Positions 26,344 through 34,696 of a stretch of DNA of 64,000 nucleotides are shown piece by piece. The notes below the pieces were generated by a model that was not told where the DNA came from, made no database searches, and saw only the letters and a program-made list of their open reading frames with translations. The DNA lies in the NCBI RefSeq assembly GCF_022664455.2, contig NZ_JAKRKC020000001.1, forward strand, positions 744,001 to 808,000. The letters are read 5' to 3'. The position numbers and the translations under genes were made by a program. Source of the stretch: Actinomadura luzonensis. GTDB taxonomy: Bacteria; Actinomycetota; Actinomycetes; Streptosporangiales; Streptosporangiaceae. Position 1 is the first letter of the stretch. The number at the start of each line of letters is the position of its first letter.

Positions 26344-27369
26344 TCAGGGCCAGGAGCCTTCCTGGTCGGGGTCGCCGCCGTCGGTGAGCAGCTTGAGGTC
26401 CGCCTCGACCATCATGGCCACCAGCTCGTCGAACGACACCGTCGGCTCCCAGCCGAGCTGCGTGCGCGCCTTCTTCGGCTCCGCGCACAGCAGGTCCACC
26501 TCGGCCGGCCGGTGCAGCGTCTGGTCGGTGACGACGTACCGCTCCCAGTCGAGCCCGGCCGCGGTGAAGGCGGCCTCGGCCAGCTCGCGCACCGACTTCA
26601 TCCGCCCGGTGCCGATCACGTAGTCCTCGGGGGTGGCGGCCTGGAGCATGAGGTGCATGGCCCGGACGTAGTCGCCGGCGTACCCCCAGTCGCGCCGGGC
26701 CTCCAGGTTGCCGAGGCGCAGCTCGGTGGCGAGCCCGAGCTTGATCCTGGCCACCCCGAGCGAGACCTTCCTGGTGACGAACTCGGCGCCGCGCCGGGGC
26801 GACTCGTGGTTGAACAGGATGCCGGAGACGGCGAACATGCCGTACGACTCGCGGTAGTTCTGGGTGAGGAAGTGGCCGTAGGCCTTGGCCACGCCGTACG
26901 GAGAGCGCGGGTGGAAGGCGGTGCGCTCGTTCTGGGGGGTCTCGGTGACCTGGCCGAACATCTCGGAGGACGAAGCCTGATAAAAGCGGATCTGTCCGCC
27001 GGCCCCCGAGGAGCCCCGCGACACGCCCGAGCACACCCGGATCGCCTCCAGCATGCGCAGCACCCCCATCCCGGTCACCTCGGCCGTGAGCTCGGCCTGC
27101 TCCCAGGACATCGGCACGAACGAGATCGCGCCCAGGTTGTACACCTCGTCGGGCTGCACCCGCTCCACGGCCGAGATCAGCGACCCCTGGTCGAGCAGGT
27201 CGCCCCGCACCACCTGGACGTCCGACAGCAGCCGCCGCACCCGCGACACGCGCGGGTTCGCCTGGCCCCGCGCCAGCCCCCAGACCTCGTACCCCTGCTC
27301 CAGCAGGTGCTCCGCCAGATAGGAACCGTCCTGGCCGGTGATGCCGGTGATCAGAGCGCGCCTGGCCAA
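26344..27369 (-). CDS. gmd: GDP-mannose 4,6-dehydratase
   Basis: 341 residues. The start is probably TTG at 27369 (LARRALITGITGQDGSYLAE) because GGAGG lies five bases before it and no ATG is suitably placed. The Rossmann motif is TGITGQDGS, with the extended-SDR catalytic YGVAKAYGHF and substrate-binding EMFGQVTETPQNERTAFHPR. It converts GDP-D-mannose to GDP-4-keto-6-deoxy-D-mannose, a precursor of 6-deoxy sugars. It is divergent from a GT4 glycosyltransferase gene, which fits glycan or glycolipid synthesis. Confidence 0.87.
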   Translation of the reverse strand: MARRALITGITGQDGSYLAEHLLEQGYEVWGLARGQANPRVSRVRRLLSDVQVVRGDLLDQGSLISAVERVQPDEVYNLGAISFVPMSWEQAELTAEVTGMGVLRMLEAIRVCSGVSRGSSGAGGQIRFYQASSSEMFGQVTETPQNERTAFHPRSPYGVAKAYGHFLTQNYRESYGMFAVSGILFNHESPRRGAEFVTRKVSLGVARIKLGLATELRLGNLEARRDWGYAGDYVRAMHLMLQAATPEDYVIGTGRMKSVRELAEAAFTAAGLDWERYVVTDQTLHRPAEVDLLCAEPKKARTQLGWEPTVSFDELVAMMVEADLKLLTDGGDPDQEGSWP

Positions 27370-27449
27370 GGGGTCCTCCAACTTCGCGTACCGCAATCCC
27401 TTTGGGACGAAAGGTACAGCTATGCGTGCGGAAAGAGCAGCAGCCACCC

Positions 27450-27463
27450 TAGAACGTGTTCCA
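27450..27463. promoter_or_regulatory. Exact KstR core site between gmd and the glycosyltransferase
   Basis: TAGAACGTGTTCCA matches TNNAACNNGTTNNA at all eight fixed positions. A second GAAC-CAC-GTTC inverted repeat follows at 27466-27476 with one extra spacer base. The site is 81 bases before the gmd TTG and about 150 before the glycosyltransferase start. Whether KstR acts on these non-steroid genes is open. Confidence 0.5.
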
Positions 27464-27477
27464 CAGAACCACGTTCG

Positions 27478-27488
27478 GTTACAGTAAC
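27478..27488. promoter_or_regulatory. Short perfect palindrome GTTACAGTAAC
   Basis: An 11-base perfect inverted repeat next to the KstR-like site in the divergent gmd/glycosyltransferase gap. It could be a separate regulator's operator; nothing else supports a function. Confidence 0.3.
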
Positions 27489-27609
27489 GTCGCAGTTCGC
27501 ACGGCGTACAAGGACGAATGTGAGCAATTCTCGGTGACCTACCGAATGGTAGCCTTCTCGGGCTAAGGTCATCATTCATGATCTCAGGTGCCTACCGGCG
27601 GAGAAAGGG

Positions 27610-28860
27610 GTGTCCGTGCGGGAGCGAACGCTGCGGATCGCGCTGCTGTCCTACCGCAGCAAGCCCACATGCGGTGGCCAGGGTGTCTACCTCCGCCACC
27701 TGAGCCGCGAGCTGGTCGCGCTCGGGCACCACGTCGAGGTGTTCTCCGGCCAGCCCTATCCCGAGCTGGACGAGGGCGTCATCCTGCGCAAGGTGCCGAG
27801 CCTCGACCTCTACCGGGACGAGGACCCGTTCCGCACGCCCAAGCTGCACGAGTACCGCGACTGGATCGACTGGCTGGAAGTCGGCACCATGTGGACCGCC
27901 GGGTTCCCCGAGCCGCTGACGTTCACCCTGCGCGCCCACCGCGAGCTGAAGAAGCGGGTCGGCGACTTCGACGTCGTCCAGGACAACCAGACCCTCGGCT
28001 ACGGCCTGCTCGGCATCCAGAAGCTGTTCCCCGTGGTCGGCACCATCCACCACCCCATCAGCGTCGACCGCCGCATCGAGCTGGAGGCCGCCCAGGGCGC
28101 CAAGAAGCTCACCATGCGCCGCTGGTACGGGTTCGTGAAGATGCAGGCCCGCGTCGCGCCGCGGCTGAGCCCGATCCTGACCGTCAGCGAGTCCTCGCTG
28201 GCCGACATCCACCGCGACTTCAACGTCCCGCAGGCCAACCTGCGGCTGATCCCGCTCGGCGTCGACACCCGCTACTTCCACCCGCGCCCGGACAAGCCGC
28301 GCCGCAAGGGCTCGATCGTGGCCGTCGCCAGCGCCGACTCGCCGATGAAGGGCGTCGCCACGCTGCTGCGCGCGGTCGCCAAGCTCTCCACCGAGCGCGA
28401 CGTCAACCTCACCGTCGTCAGCAAGCCCACCCCGGGCGGGCCCACCGAGCAGCTCGTCCAGGAGCTGTCGCTGCAGGAGCGGGTGCGCTTCGTGCACGGC
28501 ATCTCCGACGACGAGCTGGGCGAGCTGATCGCCACCTCGGAGATCTCGGTCGTGCCGTCGTTGTACGAGGGGTTCTCGCTGCCCGCCGTCGAGCACATGG
28601 CGTGCGGCACGCCGCTGGTCGCCAGCCGCACCGGCGCGCTGCCCGAGGTCGTCGGCGACGCGGCCGTCCAGGTGCCGCCGGGCGACGCCGAGGAGCTGGC
28701 CGCCGCGCTGCGCCGCCTGCACGACTCCCCCGAGGAGCGCGAGCGCGTGGGCAAGGCCGGCTACGACCGCGTCATGGAGCGCTACACCTGGCACGTCGTG
28801 GCCAAGCGCACGGTCGAGGCCTACCACGAGGCCATCGCCGCCCACAGGCCCCGCCCGTGA
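27610..28860 (+). CDS. GT4-family glycosyltransferase
   Basis: 416 residues. GTG at 27610 or 27616 can start it; AAAGGGG favours the latter slightly. The N-terminal acceptor domain has RIALLSYRSKPTCGGQGVYL and the C-terminal donor domain has VSKPTPGGPTEQLVQELSLQ, then SEISVVPSLYEGFSLPAVEH (the EX7E-type motif). It is a retaining GT-B enzyme. It leads a rightward set with a methyltransferase and a prenyltransferase-like protein, suggesting lipid-linked or isoprenoid-type glycan modification. The acceptor is unknown. Confidence 0.82.
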   Translation: MSVRERTLRIALLSYRSKPTCGGQGVYLRHLSRELVALGHHVEVFSGQPYPELDEGVILRKVPSLDLYRDEDPFRTPKLHEYRDWIDWLEVGTMWTAGFPEPLTFTLRAHRELKKRVGDFDVVQDNQTLGYGLLGIQKLFPVVGTIHHPISVDRRIELEAAQGAKKLTMRRWYGFVKMQARVAPRLSPILTVSESSLADIHRDFNVPQANLRLIPLGVDTRYFHPRPDKPRRKGSIVAVASADSPMKGVATLLRAVAKLSTERDVNLTVVSKPTPGGPTEQLVQELSLQERVRFVHGISDDELGELIATSEISVVPSLYEGFSLPAVEHMACGTPLVASRTGALPEVVGDAAVQVPPGDAEELAAALRRLHDSPEERERVGKAGYDRVMERYTWHVVAKRTVEAYHEAIAAHRPRP

Positions 28861-28897
28861 CCGCGGCCCCGACACCGAACACGAGGAGAGACCCCCT

Positions 28898-29608
28898 GTG
28901 CTGACCGTGGACTTCGCCCGGCTGCCCGTCGGCCCCGGCGTGCGCGTGCTCGACCTGGGCTGCGGCGGCGGCAGACACGCCTTCGAGGTGCTGCGCCGCG
29001 GGGCGGACGTGATCGCCTTCGACATGGACCAGGCGGAGCTGGACAACGTGGCGAACATGTTCGCGGCGATGGACAAGGCGGGCGAGGTGCCCGCGGGCGC
29101 GAGCGGCCAGACCGTCCAGGGCACGGCGCTCGGCATGCCGTTCGAGGACGAGAGCTTCGACCGGGTCATCGCCGCCGAGGTGCTGGAGCACATCCCGGAC
29201 GACATGGCGGCCATGGCGGAGATCTTCCGCGTGCTCAAGCCGGGCGGCACCGCCGCGGTCACCGTGCCGAGCTTCCTGCCCGAGCGCATCTGCTGGGCCC
29301 TCGACGAGGCGTACCACACCGCGCCGGGCGGCCACGTGCGCATCTACACCCTCGCCGAGCTGTCGGCCAAGCTCAAGGCGACGGGCTTCGAGATCGGCCC
29401 GCACCACCACGCGCACGGGCTGCACTCCCCCTACTGGTGGATCAAGTGCGCGGTCGGCGTGAACAACGACGACCACCCGCTCGCCAAGGCCTACCACGAG
29501 CTGCTGGTCTGGGACATCATGAAGCGCCCGGCCGCCACCCGCATCGCCGAGGCCCTGCTCAACCCGGTGATCGGCAAGAGCGTCGTCCTCTACGTCCGAA
29601 AGCCATGA
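28898..29608 (+). CDS. Class I SAM-dependent methyltransferase
   Basis: 236 residues, GTG start with GAGGAGAG upstream. Motif I is VLDLGCGGGRHAFEVLRRGA, then a post-I acid (AFDMDQAE) and FDRVIAAEVLEHIPDDMAAM, typical of the UbiE/Methyltransf_11 group. Its stop overlaps the next start (ATGA). The tight link with the glycosyltransferase and prenyltransferase-like genes points to one pathway. Confidence 0.83.
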   Translation: MLTVDFARLPVGPGVRVLDLGCGGGRHAFEVLRRGADVIAFDMDQAELDNVANMFAAMDKAGEVPAGASGQTVQGTALGMPFEDESFDRVIAAEVLEHIPDDMAAMAEIFRVLKPGGTAAVTVPSFLPERICWALDEAYHTAPGGHVRIYTLAELSAKLKATGFEIGPHHHAHGLHSPYWWIKCAVGVNNDDHPLAKAYHELLVWDIMKRPAATRIAEALLNPVIGKSVVLYVRKP

Positions 29609-30672
29609 TCTCCCGAGCGGAGGTCGTGCGGACGGCCGGGAGCATCGCGGCGATCCAGCAGGAGGACGGCGGCGTCCCGTGGCCCGAGGGGCACGTGGAC
29701 GTGTGGAACCACGTCGAGTGCCTGATGGCGATGTCCGTGGCGGGCCTCGCCGAGCCGGTGCGCCGCGGCTACGCCTACCTCGGCCGGCACCAGCGGCCCG
29801 ACGGGTCGTGGCCGATGAAGCTGGTGGACGGCGTCCCGGTGGAGCTGGGCGGCGAGACCAACCACGCCGCCTACGTCGCGGCCGGCCTCTGGCACCACCA
29901 CCTCGTCACCGGCGAGCGGGCCTTCACCGAGCGGCACTGGCCGATGGCCAAGGCCGCGCTCGACTACGTGGCCGGGCTGCAGACCGAGCGGGGCGAGATC
30001 GTCTGGGAGCGCGACGCGCGGGGACGGCCCTCGTCGTACGCGCTGCTGACCGGCTGCTCCTCGATCCACCAGGGGCTGCGTTGCGGGGTGCTGCTCGGCG
30101 AGCTGCTGGGCGACCCGCAGCCGCACTGGGAGCTGGCGGCCGACCGGCTGGCGCACGTGCTGGCCGCGCACCCGGAGGCGTTCGCGGACAAGAGCCGGTT
30201 CTCGATGGACTGGTACTACCCGGTGCTGGGCGGGGCGGTGCGCGGGCGGCAGGCGTTCGAGCTGCTGGAGCGGGAGTGGGCGACGTTCGTGGTGCCGGGG
30301 CTCGGCATCAGGTGCGTCTCCGACCAGCCGTGGGTGACCGGGGCCGAGACGTGCGAGCTGGTGCTGGCCCTGGACGCCCTGGGCGACCGCGAGCGGGCCG
30401 CGCGGCTCTTCGCCGACATGCAGCACCTGCGGCACGAGGACGGCTCGTACTGGACGGGCTGGCAGTTCGCGAACCGCAAGCACTTCCCGTACGAGCGCTC
30501 CGGCTACACGGCCGCGGCGGTGGTCCTGGCGGCGGACGCGCTGCTGGGGCTCTCCCCCGGCGCCGGGCTGTTCCGCGACATCGACCGCACGGCGACCTTC
30601 GACCCGGACGTGTGCGGCTGCGCGGCCGGCATCGGCGTCCCGCCGCAGGCCGCCGAACGGGAGACGCCCTAG
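29605..30672 (+). CDS. Prenyltransferase/squalene-cyclase-like alpha-barrel protein
   Basis: 355 residues. An alpha/alpha barrel repeat pattern is visible with QQEDGGVPWPEGHVDVWNH at the N-terminus, AYLGRHQRPDGSWP and HEDGSYWTGWQFANRKHFPY, resembling QW-type repeats of terpene cyclases and prenyltransferase beta subunits. The DxDD acid motif of squalene-hopene cyclases is not seen. The C-terminal end (DPDVCGCAAGIGVP) is rich in cysteine. Translationally coupled to the methyltransferase by a 4-base overlap. The function is unassigned. Confidence 0.7.
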   Translation: MISRAEVVRTAGSIAAIQQEDGGVPWPEGHVDVWNHVECLMAMSVAGLAEPVRRGYAYLGRHQRPDGSWPMKLVDGVPVELGGETNHAAYVAAGLWHHHLVTGERAFTERHWPMAKAALDYVAGLQTERGEIVWERDARGRPSSYALLTGCSSIHQGLRCGVLLGELLGDPQPHWELAADRLAHVLAAHPEAFADKSRFSMDWYYPVLGGAVRGRQAFELLEREWATFVVPGLGIRCVSDQPWVTGAETCELVLALDALGDRERAARLFADMQHLRHEDGSYWTGWQFANRKHFPYERSGYTAAAVVLAADALLGLSPGAGLFRDIDRTATFDPDVCGCAAGIGVPPQAAERETP

Positions 30673-30783
30673 GCAACCGCTTTTGCCGCTTCTTTGCGCC
30701 GGACATCCGGTGCGCCGCCGGTGAACGCCGCATTGGGGTTACTAGCTTCGTGAGTGGCCGTACGAGGCGTCTTCGGGGGAAGC

Positions 30784-31788
30784 GTGGGCGACACGGGCAC
30801 AACATCGTTCTTGGACCAGGCCGGGATCGAGCCGACACTGAGGCCGGCTAAGAGGTTGCGGCGGTTCCTGACCAAGGATCCGCTGGAGTCCGATCTCAGC
30901 AGGCGGAGGTTCCGGCTCAGGCCTGGGCCGGCTCGGACGGTCTTCTCGGAAGCCGAAAAGTCGTATGTTTTCGGCTTTAACGCGGTGATGTCGGAGGAAG
31001 TGGAGAAGGTCGAGGAGATCCCGGCGGACCGGCGGTCCTTCGCCTACGAGGGGGCGGCCGCCGCCAGCACGATTCTCGACCTGCTCACGCTCTCCAGGGG
31101 CCGGCGCCTTCACGAGCTACTCGCCGGCCCCGCCCGCCATCACCGCCACGCCGCCTATCTGGGGGCCGGGCGCGGGTACGCGCTGCTGCGGCTGCGGCCG
31201 GTGCGCGGCGCCCGCCAGACCCACCCGCTGCTGCGCTGGCTCGCGGTGGACGGCTTCGGCTTCCAGCAGGGGCTGGTCAGGACCGACCGGATGGTGGGCG
31301 AGCGGACCATGCCCGACCTGCTGACCCGGGCCCACTGCGCGGTCTTCGACCAGGGGCTCGGCCGGCTGCTGTGGTACCACGACGGGGCCGCGCCCGACGA
31401 CGTGGCGGCCAGGATCGGCGGCTTCGCCGCGGGGCGGCGGGCCGACCTGTGGAGCGGCGTGGGGTTCGCGGCGGCGTACACGGGCGGGGCCGAGCCGGAC
31501 GAGCTGTGGTGGCTGACCGAGCACGCCGCGGCCGACGGTTTCCGCGCCCACCTGGCGCAGGGATGCGTCTTCGCCGTGGCCGCCCGGCTGCGCTCCGGCC
31601 CGCTGCCCGAGCACACCGAGCAGGCCGTGTCGGTGCTGGCCGGCGCCGACGCCGAGGAGGTGGCGTCCTGGACCGACCAGACGCTCATCGAGCTCGGGCA
31701 CGAGGCCCGCACGCACGACGACTTCCGCGGCTGGCAGTCGCGGATCCGTCAGTCCTGGGCCCGCAGCCGCCGCCGCGCGAACGCCTGA
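30784..31788 (+). CDS. DUF1702 family protein
   Basis: About 334 residues from the GTG preceded by GGGGGAAGC; a GTG at 30754 is an alternative with no Shine-Dalgarno. Family-type segments are FAYEGAAAASTILDLLTLSR, then WLAVDGFGFQQGLVRTDRMV and CAVFDQGLGRLLWYHDGAAP. DUF1702 proteins occur in enediyne and other polyketide clusters with unknown roles. No polyketide genes are present here. It follows the prenyltransferase-like gene by about 110 bases. Confidence 0.75.
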   Translation: MGDTGTTSFLDQAGIEPTLRPAKRLRRFLTKDPLESDLSRRRFRLRPGPARTVFSEAEKSYVFGFNAVMSEEVEKVEEIPADRRSFAYEGAAAASTILDLLTLSRGRRLHELLAGPARHHRHAAYLGAGRGYALLRLRPVRGARQTHPLLRWLAVDGFGFQQGLVRTDRMVGERTMPDLLTRAHCAVFDQGLGRLLWYHDGAAPDDVAARIGGFAAGRRADLWSGVGFAAAYTGGAEPDELWWLTEHAAADGFRAHLAQGCVFAVAARLRSGPLPEHTEQAVSVLAGADAEEVASWTDQTLIELGHEARTHDDFRGWQSRIRQSWARSRRRANA

Positions 31789-31800
31789 GCGCGAGACCGG

Positions 31801-32436
31801 TCAGAGGCCGGGCGCGACGCGCTCCAGCACGCGCAGCGAGCCCTCGGCCGAGACCTCCTCGAACGCCTCGGACTCCAGGGCCCGCAGGTAGACCCGGTAC
31901 GGCGCCTGCCCGCCGTCGGCCGGGTCGGGGTAGACGTCGTGGAAGACCAGCGCCCCGCCCGGCATGACGTGCGGCGCCCAGCCCTCGTAGTCGCGGGTGA
32001 CCGGCTCCTCGGAGTGGCCGCCGTCGATGAACACCATGCCGAGCGGCGCGTTCCAGAGCGCGGCCACCCGCTCGGAGCGGCCGACGATCGCGATCACCTC
32101 CTCCTCCAGGCCCGCCGCGGCGATCGTGGCGCGGAAGGTCGGCAGGGAGTCCATCTTGCCGAAGCGCGGGTCCACCAGCGTGGGGTCGTGATGGGCCCAG
32201 CCGGGCTGGATCTCCTCCGAGCCGCGGTGGTGGTCGACGGTGACGACCACCGTGCCGGACTGCCGGGCCGCGGCGCCGAGGTAGATCGCGGACTTGCCGC
32301 AGTAGGTGCCGATCTCGCAGATGGGGCCGAGCTTGCCGTACCGGCAGGCCGTCTCGTACAGGGCCAGGCCCTCGGGGACGGGCATGAACCCCTTGGCGTG
32401 CTTGGCTGCGTAGAGCAGCTCGGACGGCATCGTCAT
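31801..32436 (-). CDS. Methyltransf_24-type class I methyltransferase
   Basis: 211 residues. A glycine-rich motif GPICEIGTYCGKSAIYLGAA at about 36-55 binds SAM. VVTVDHHRGSEEIQPGW and MVFIDGGHSEEPVTRDYEGW follow, as in CmcI/Methyltransf_24 proteins. It is convergent with the DUF1702 gene (13 bases apart) and divergent from the F420/ferredoxin/ADH operon. The substrate is unknown. Confidence 0.78.
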   Translation of the reverse strand: MTMPSELLYAAKHAKGFMPVPEGLALYETACRYGKLGPICEIGTYCGKSAIYLGAAARQSGTVVVTVDHHRGSEEIQPGWAHHDPTLVDPRFGKMDSLPTFRATIAAAGLEEEVIAIVGRSERVAALWNAPLGMVFIDGGHSEEPVTRDYEGWAPHVMPGGALVFHDVYPDPADGGQAPYRVYLRALESEAFEEVSAEGSLRVLERVAPGL

Positions 32437-32493
32437 GGAAGGCCACCCTAGCCGAACCGAATAACATTCCAGGGAACCCTTGCAGCCCTCTTC

Positions 32494-32507
32494 TGGAACC
32501 TGTTCTA
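32494..32507. promoter_or_regulatory. KstR operator of the F420/ferredoxin/ADH operon
   Basis: TGGAACCTGTTCTA matches TNNAACNNGTTNNA at all fixed positions and ends 8 bases before the GTG of the F420-type oxidoreductase. It leaves no room for a normal leader, so repression by steric block and a short or leaderless transcript are likely. Confidence 0.72.
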
Positions 32508-32515
32508 CTTGGCAC

Positions 32516-32968
32516 GTGAACCAGCGCGCCCGCATCGCGATGTCCGACGACGACGTGGCCGCCTTCCTGGAGGCCTCCCGCAAGCTGCAGCTCGCGACGA
32601 TCAACCCGGACGGCACGCCGCACCTGGTGACGATGTTCTACGGCCTGGACGCGGGACGCATCGCGTTCTGGACCTACGCCAAGGCGCAGAAGGCCCGCAA
32701 CCTGGCCCGCGACCCCCGCGTGAGCTGCCTCGTCGAGACCGGCGACGACTACGGCGAGCTCCGCGGCGTCCTGCTGTACGGCAAGGCCGAGCAGGTCACC
32801 GACCGGGACCGGATCATGGCCATCGGCCTCACGGTCGCCCGCCGCATGACCCCCGGCGTGCCGGACGAGCTCCTGCTCCCGTACGTCGAGCAGACCGGGC
32901 GCAAGCGGATCGCGTACGTCGTCGAGCGCACCAAAGTGGTCTCATGGGACCACAGGAGGCTGTCATGA
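32516..32968 (+). CDS. PPOX-class F420-dependent oxidoreductase
   Basis: 150 residues from a GTG. The split beta-barrel pattern FLEASRKLQLATINPDGTPH, then TMFYGLDAGRIAFWTYAKAQKARN and DPRVSCLVETGDDYGELRGV is typical of the PPOX/TIGR03618 family that binds F420 or FMN. It opens a three-gene operon with a ferredoxin and an alcohol dehydrogenase behind a KstR site. A role in steroid ring or side-chain reduction is inferred from context only. Confidence 0.8.
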   Translation: MNQRARIAMSDDDVAAFLEASRKLQLATINPDGTPHLVTMFYGLDAGRIAFWTYAKAQKARNLARDPRVSCLVETGDDYGELRGVLLYGKAEQVTDRDRIMAIGLTVARRMTPGVPDELLLPYVEQTGRKRIAYVVERTKVVSWDHRRLS

Positions 32969-33156
32969 GAGTCAAGGTGGACGAGCTGGTCTGCGAGGCC
33001 AACGCCGTGTGCATGGGGCTCGCGCCGGAGGTCTTCGAGGTCGACGACGACGACCAGCTCCACATCCTGCTTCCCGAACCACCCCCCGAGCTGCACGACC
33101 GCGTCCGCCACGCGGTCCGGTCGTGCCCGAAAGCCGCCCTCTCCATCGAGGAGTAG
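32965..33156 (+). CDS. fdxD: FdxD-type 3Fe-4S ferredoxin
   Basis: 63 residues, the same length as mycobacterial FdxD and similar throughout (CEANAVCMGLAPEVFEVDDD). Three cysteines at about 10, 16 and 54 (VCEANAVC and SCPKAAL) suit a 3Fe-4S cluster. FdxD genes are in the KstR regulon of mycobacteria and donate electrons to P450s. The start overlaps the preceding stop (ATGA). Confidence 0.85.
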   Translation: MRVKVDELVCEANAVCMGLAPEVFEVDDDDQLHILLPEPPPELHDRVRHAVRSCPKAALSIEE

Positions 33157-33181
33157 GTCCACCGCCGAGGAGGAACGCCAC

Positions 33182-34267
33182 ATGCGCGCCGCAATCCTGA
33201 CCGCAGTAGGCAACGACAAGCTGGAGATCCGCGACGACGTCACGCTCGCGCCCATGGGCCCGGGCGAGGTGCGGGTGCGGATCAAGGCGACCGGCGTGTG
33301 CCACTCGGACCTGTCGGCCATGTCCGGGGTGCTGCCCATGCCGGTGCCGCTCGTCCCCGGCCACGAGGGCGCGGGCGAAGTGGTGGAGGTCGGCGAGCAC
33401 GTCGAGTCCGTCGCGCCCGGCGACCACGTGGTCATCAACTGGTCGCCCGCCTGCCACGCCTGTGACCTGTGCCTGGGCGGCCAGCCGTACCTGTGCACCA
33501 AGTACCTGATGGAGTCGTTCAGCAACGGCCGGTTCCGGCTGGGCGGCGACACGACGGCGTTCGGGATGGCGGGCTGCGGCACCTGGGCGGAGGAGATCAT
33601 CGTGCCCGCGGCGGGGGCGATCAAGATCGACCCGGAGGTGTCTTGGGAGGCGGCGGCCCTCATCGGCTGCGGCATCACCACGGGCGTCGGCGCCGCGCTC
33701 AACACCGCCAAGGTGCGTCCCGGCTCCACGGTCGCGGTGATCGGCTGCGGCGGCGTCGGCCTGTCGGTCATCCAGGGCGCCCGCGTCTCCGGCGCCCGGA
33801 CGATCCTCGCGGTCGACCCGCTCGCCTCCAAGCACGAGCTGGCCAGGAAGGTGGGCGCCACGCACGCGGTGACGCCCGAGCAGATCCCCGACGCGGTCAA
33901 CGAGCTGACCGGCGGCGCCGGCTTCGACTACGGCTTCGAGGTGGTGGGCAAGGCGGCCACCATCCAGAGCGCCTGGCAGATCACCCGGCGCGGCGGCGAG
34001 GTCGTCGTGGTCGGCGCGGGCGCCATGGACGACATGTGGACGATCTCGGCGTTCAGCCTGCTGTTCGAGGGCAAGAACCTGCGCTCCAGCCTGTACGGGG
34101 AGTCCGACGTGCGGCACGACTTCCCCTACTTCGCCAAGCTGTACCAGGCCGGCAAGCTGGACCTCGACTCGATGATCAGCTCCCGCATCCGGCTCGCCGA
34201 CCTCAACGACGCCGTGGCGGCCCTGCGCGGCGGCGAGGTGCTGCGTCAGATCGTGCTGATGGACTGA
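33182..34267 (+). CDS. Zinc-dependent alcohol dehydrogenase (AdhD/NDMA-type family)
   Basis: 361 residues, ATG with GAGGAGGAAC upstream. Catalytic zinc ligands are in ATGVCHSDLSAMSG (Cys40) and PGHEGAGEVVEVG; the structural zinc lobe is NWSPACHACDLCLGGQPYLC. The NAD site is VIGCGGVGLSVIQGA, and the C-terminus has RIRLADLNDAVAALRGGEVL. It belongs to the class III-like medium-chain dehydrogenases. In this operon it may oxidise a P450-generated side-chain alcohol, which is inference. Confidence 0.83.
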   Translation: MRAAILTAVGNDKLEIRDDVTLAPMGPGEVRVRIKATGVCHSDLSAMSGVLPMPVPLVPGHEGAGEVVEVGEHVESVAPGDHVVINWSPACHACDLCLGGQPYLCTKYLMESFSNGRFRLGGDTTAFGMAGCGTWAEEIIVPAAGAIKIDPEVSWEAAALIGCGITTGVGAALNTAKVRPGSTVAVIGCGGVGLSVIQGARVSGARTILAVDPLASKHELARKVGATHAVTPEQIPDAVNELTGGAGFDYGFEVVGKAATIQSAWQITRRGGEVVVVGAGAMDDMWTISAFSLLFEGKNLRSSLYGESDVRHDFPYFAKLYQAGKLDLDSMISSRIRLADLNDAVAALRGGEVLRQIVLMD

Positions 34268-34360
34268 CGACCGTATCCCCATGCCTCGGCGAGGCGTCCG
34301 GCATGGACCCTTTCGTGCTGCTACAGGTGGTGACAACCTCAGCACAGAAAGGAAGGTGCG

Positions 34361-34642
34361 ATGCGCCGCTTCGCACTCATGCTGGCCGCCGCCGCCGGGG
34401 CCACGGCCCTGCTGTCGGCTCCGGCCCTCGCCGCGCCCGCGCAGGCCAGAGCCGCCGGCTACCACGACCCGCACGACGCCGTGCCCTGGGACGTCGTCGC
34501 CTGGGGCCTCGCCCAGTACTGGGACCACTGGAAGTGGGGCCACTTCGACCACGACCTGGACAAGGGCTTCGACCACGACTGGGAGCACACCAGGAACGGC
34601 GACGCGTACGAGGACCTGGAGGACCTGCTGCACGGCGGGTGA
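34361..34642 (+). CDS. Small secreted His/Asp-rich protein
   Basis: 93 residues with AAAGGAAGG before the ATG. A signal peptide with cleavage near LAAPAQARA at about 24-32 is clear. The mature ~60 residues are rich in His, Asp and Trp (YWDHWKWGHFDHDLDKGFDH). I do not recognise the family. The acidic/histidine pattern could bind metal. It stands alone between the ADH gene and a convergent sugar operon. Confidence 0.7.
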   Translation: MRRFALMLAAAAGATALLSAPALAAPAQARAAGYHDPHDAVPWDVVAWGLAQYWDHWKWGHFDHDLDKGFDHDWEHTRNGDAYEDLEDLLHGG

Positions 34643-34651
34643 GCGGCACCG

Positions 34652-34687
34652 CCGGCCGCCGGGGCGGCGACGCGCCCCGGCGGCCGG
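34652..34687. terminator. Strong GC hairpin between convergent genes
   Basis: CCGGCCGCCGGGGCG pairs with CGCCCCGGCGGCCGG over 15 bases around a 6-base loop. There is no T-run on either side, so it may act as a bidirectional stop with Rho, between the small secreted gene and the sugar isomerase gene. Confidence 0.5.
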
Positions 34688-34696
34688 ACGGGCGGG

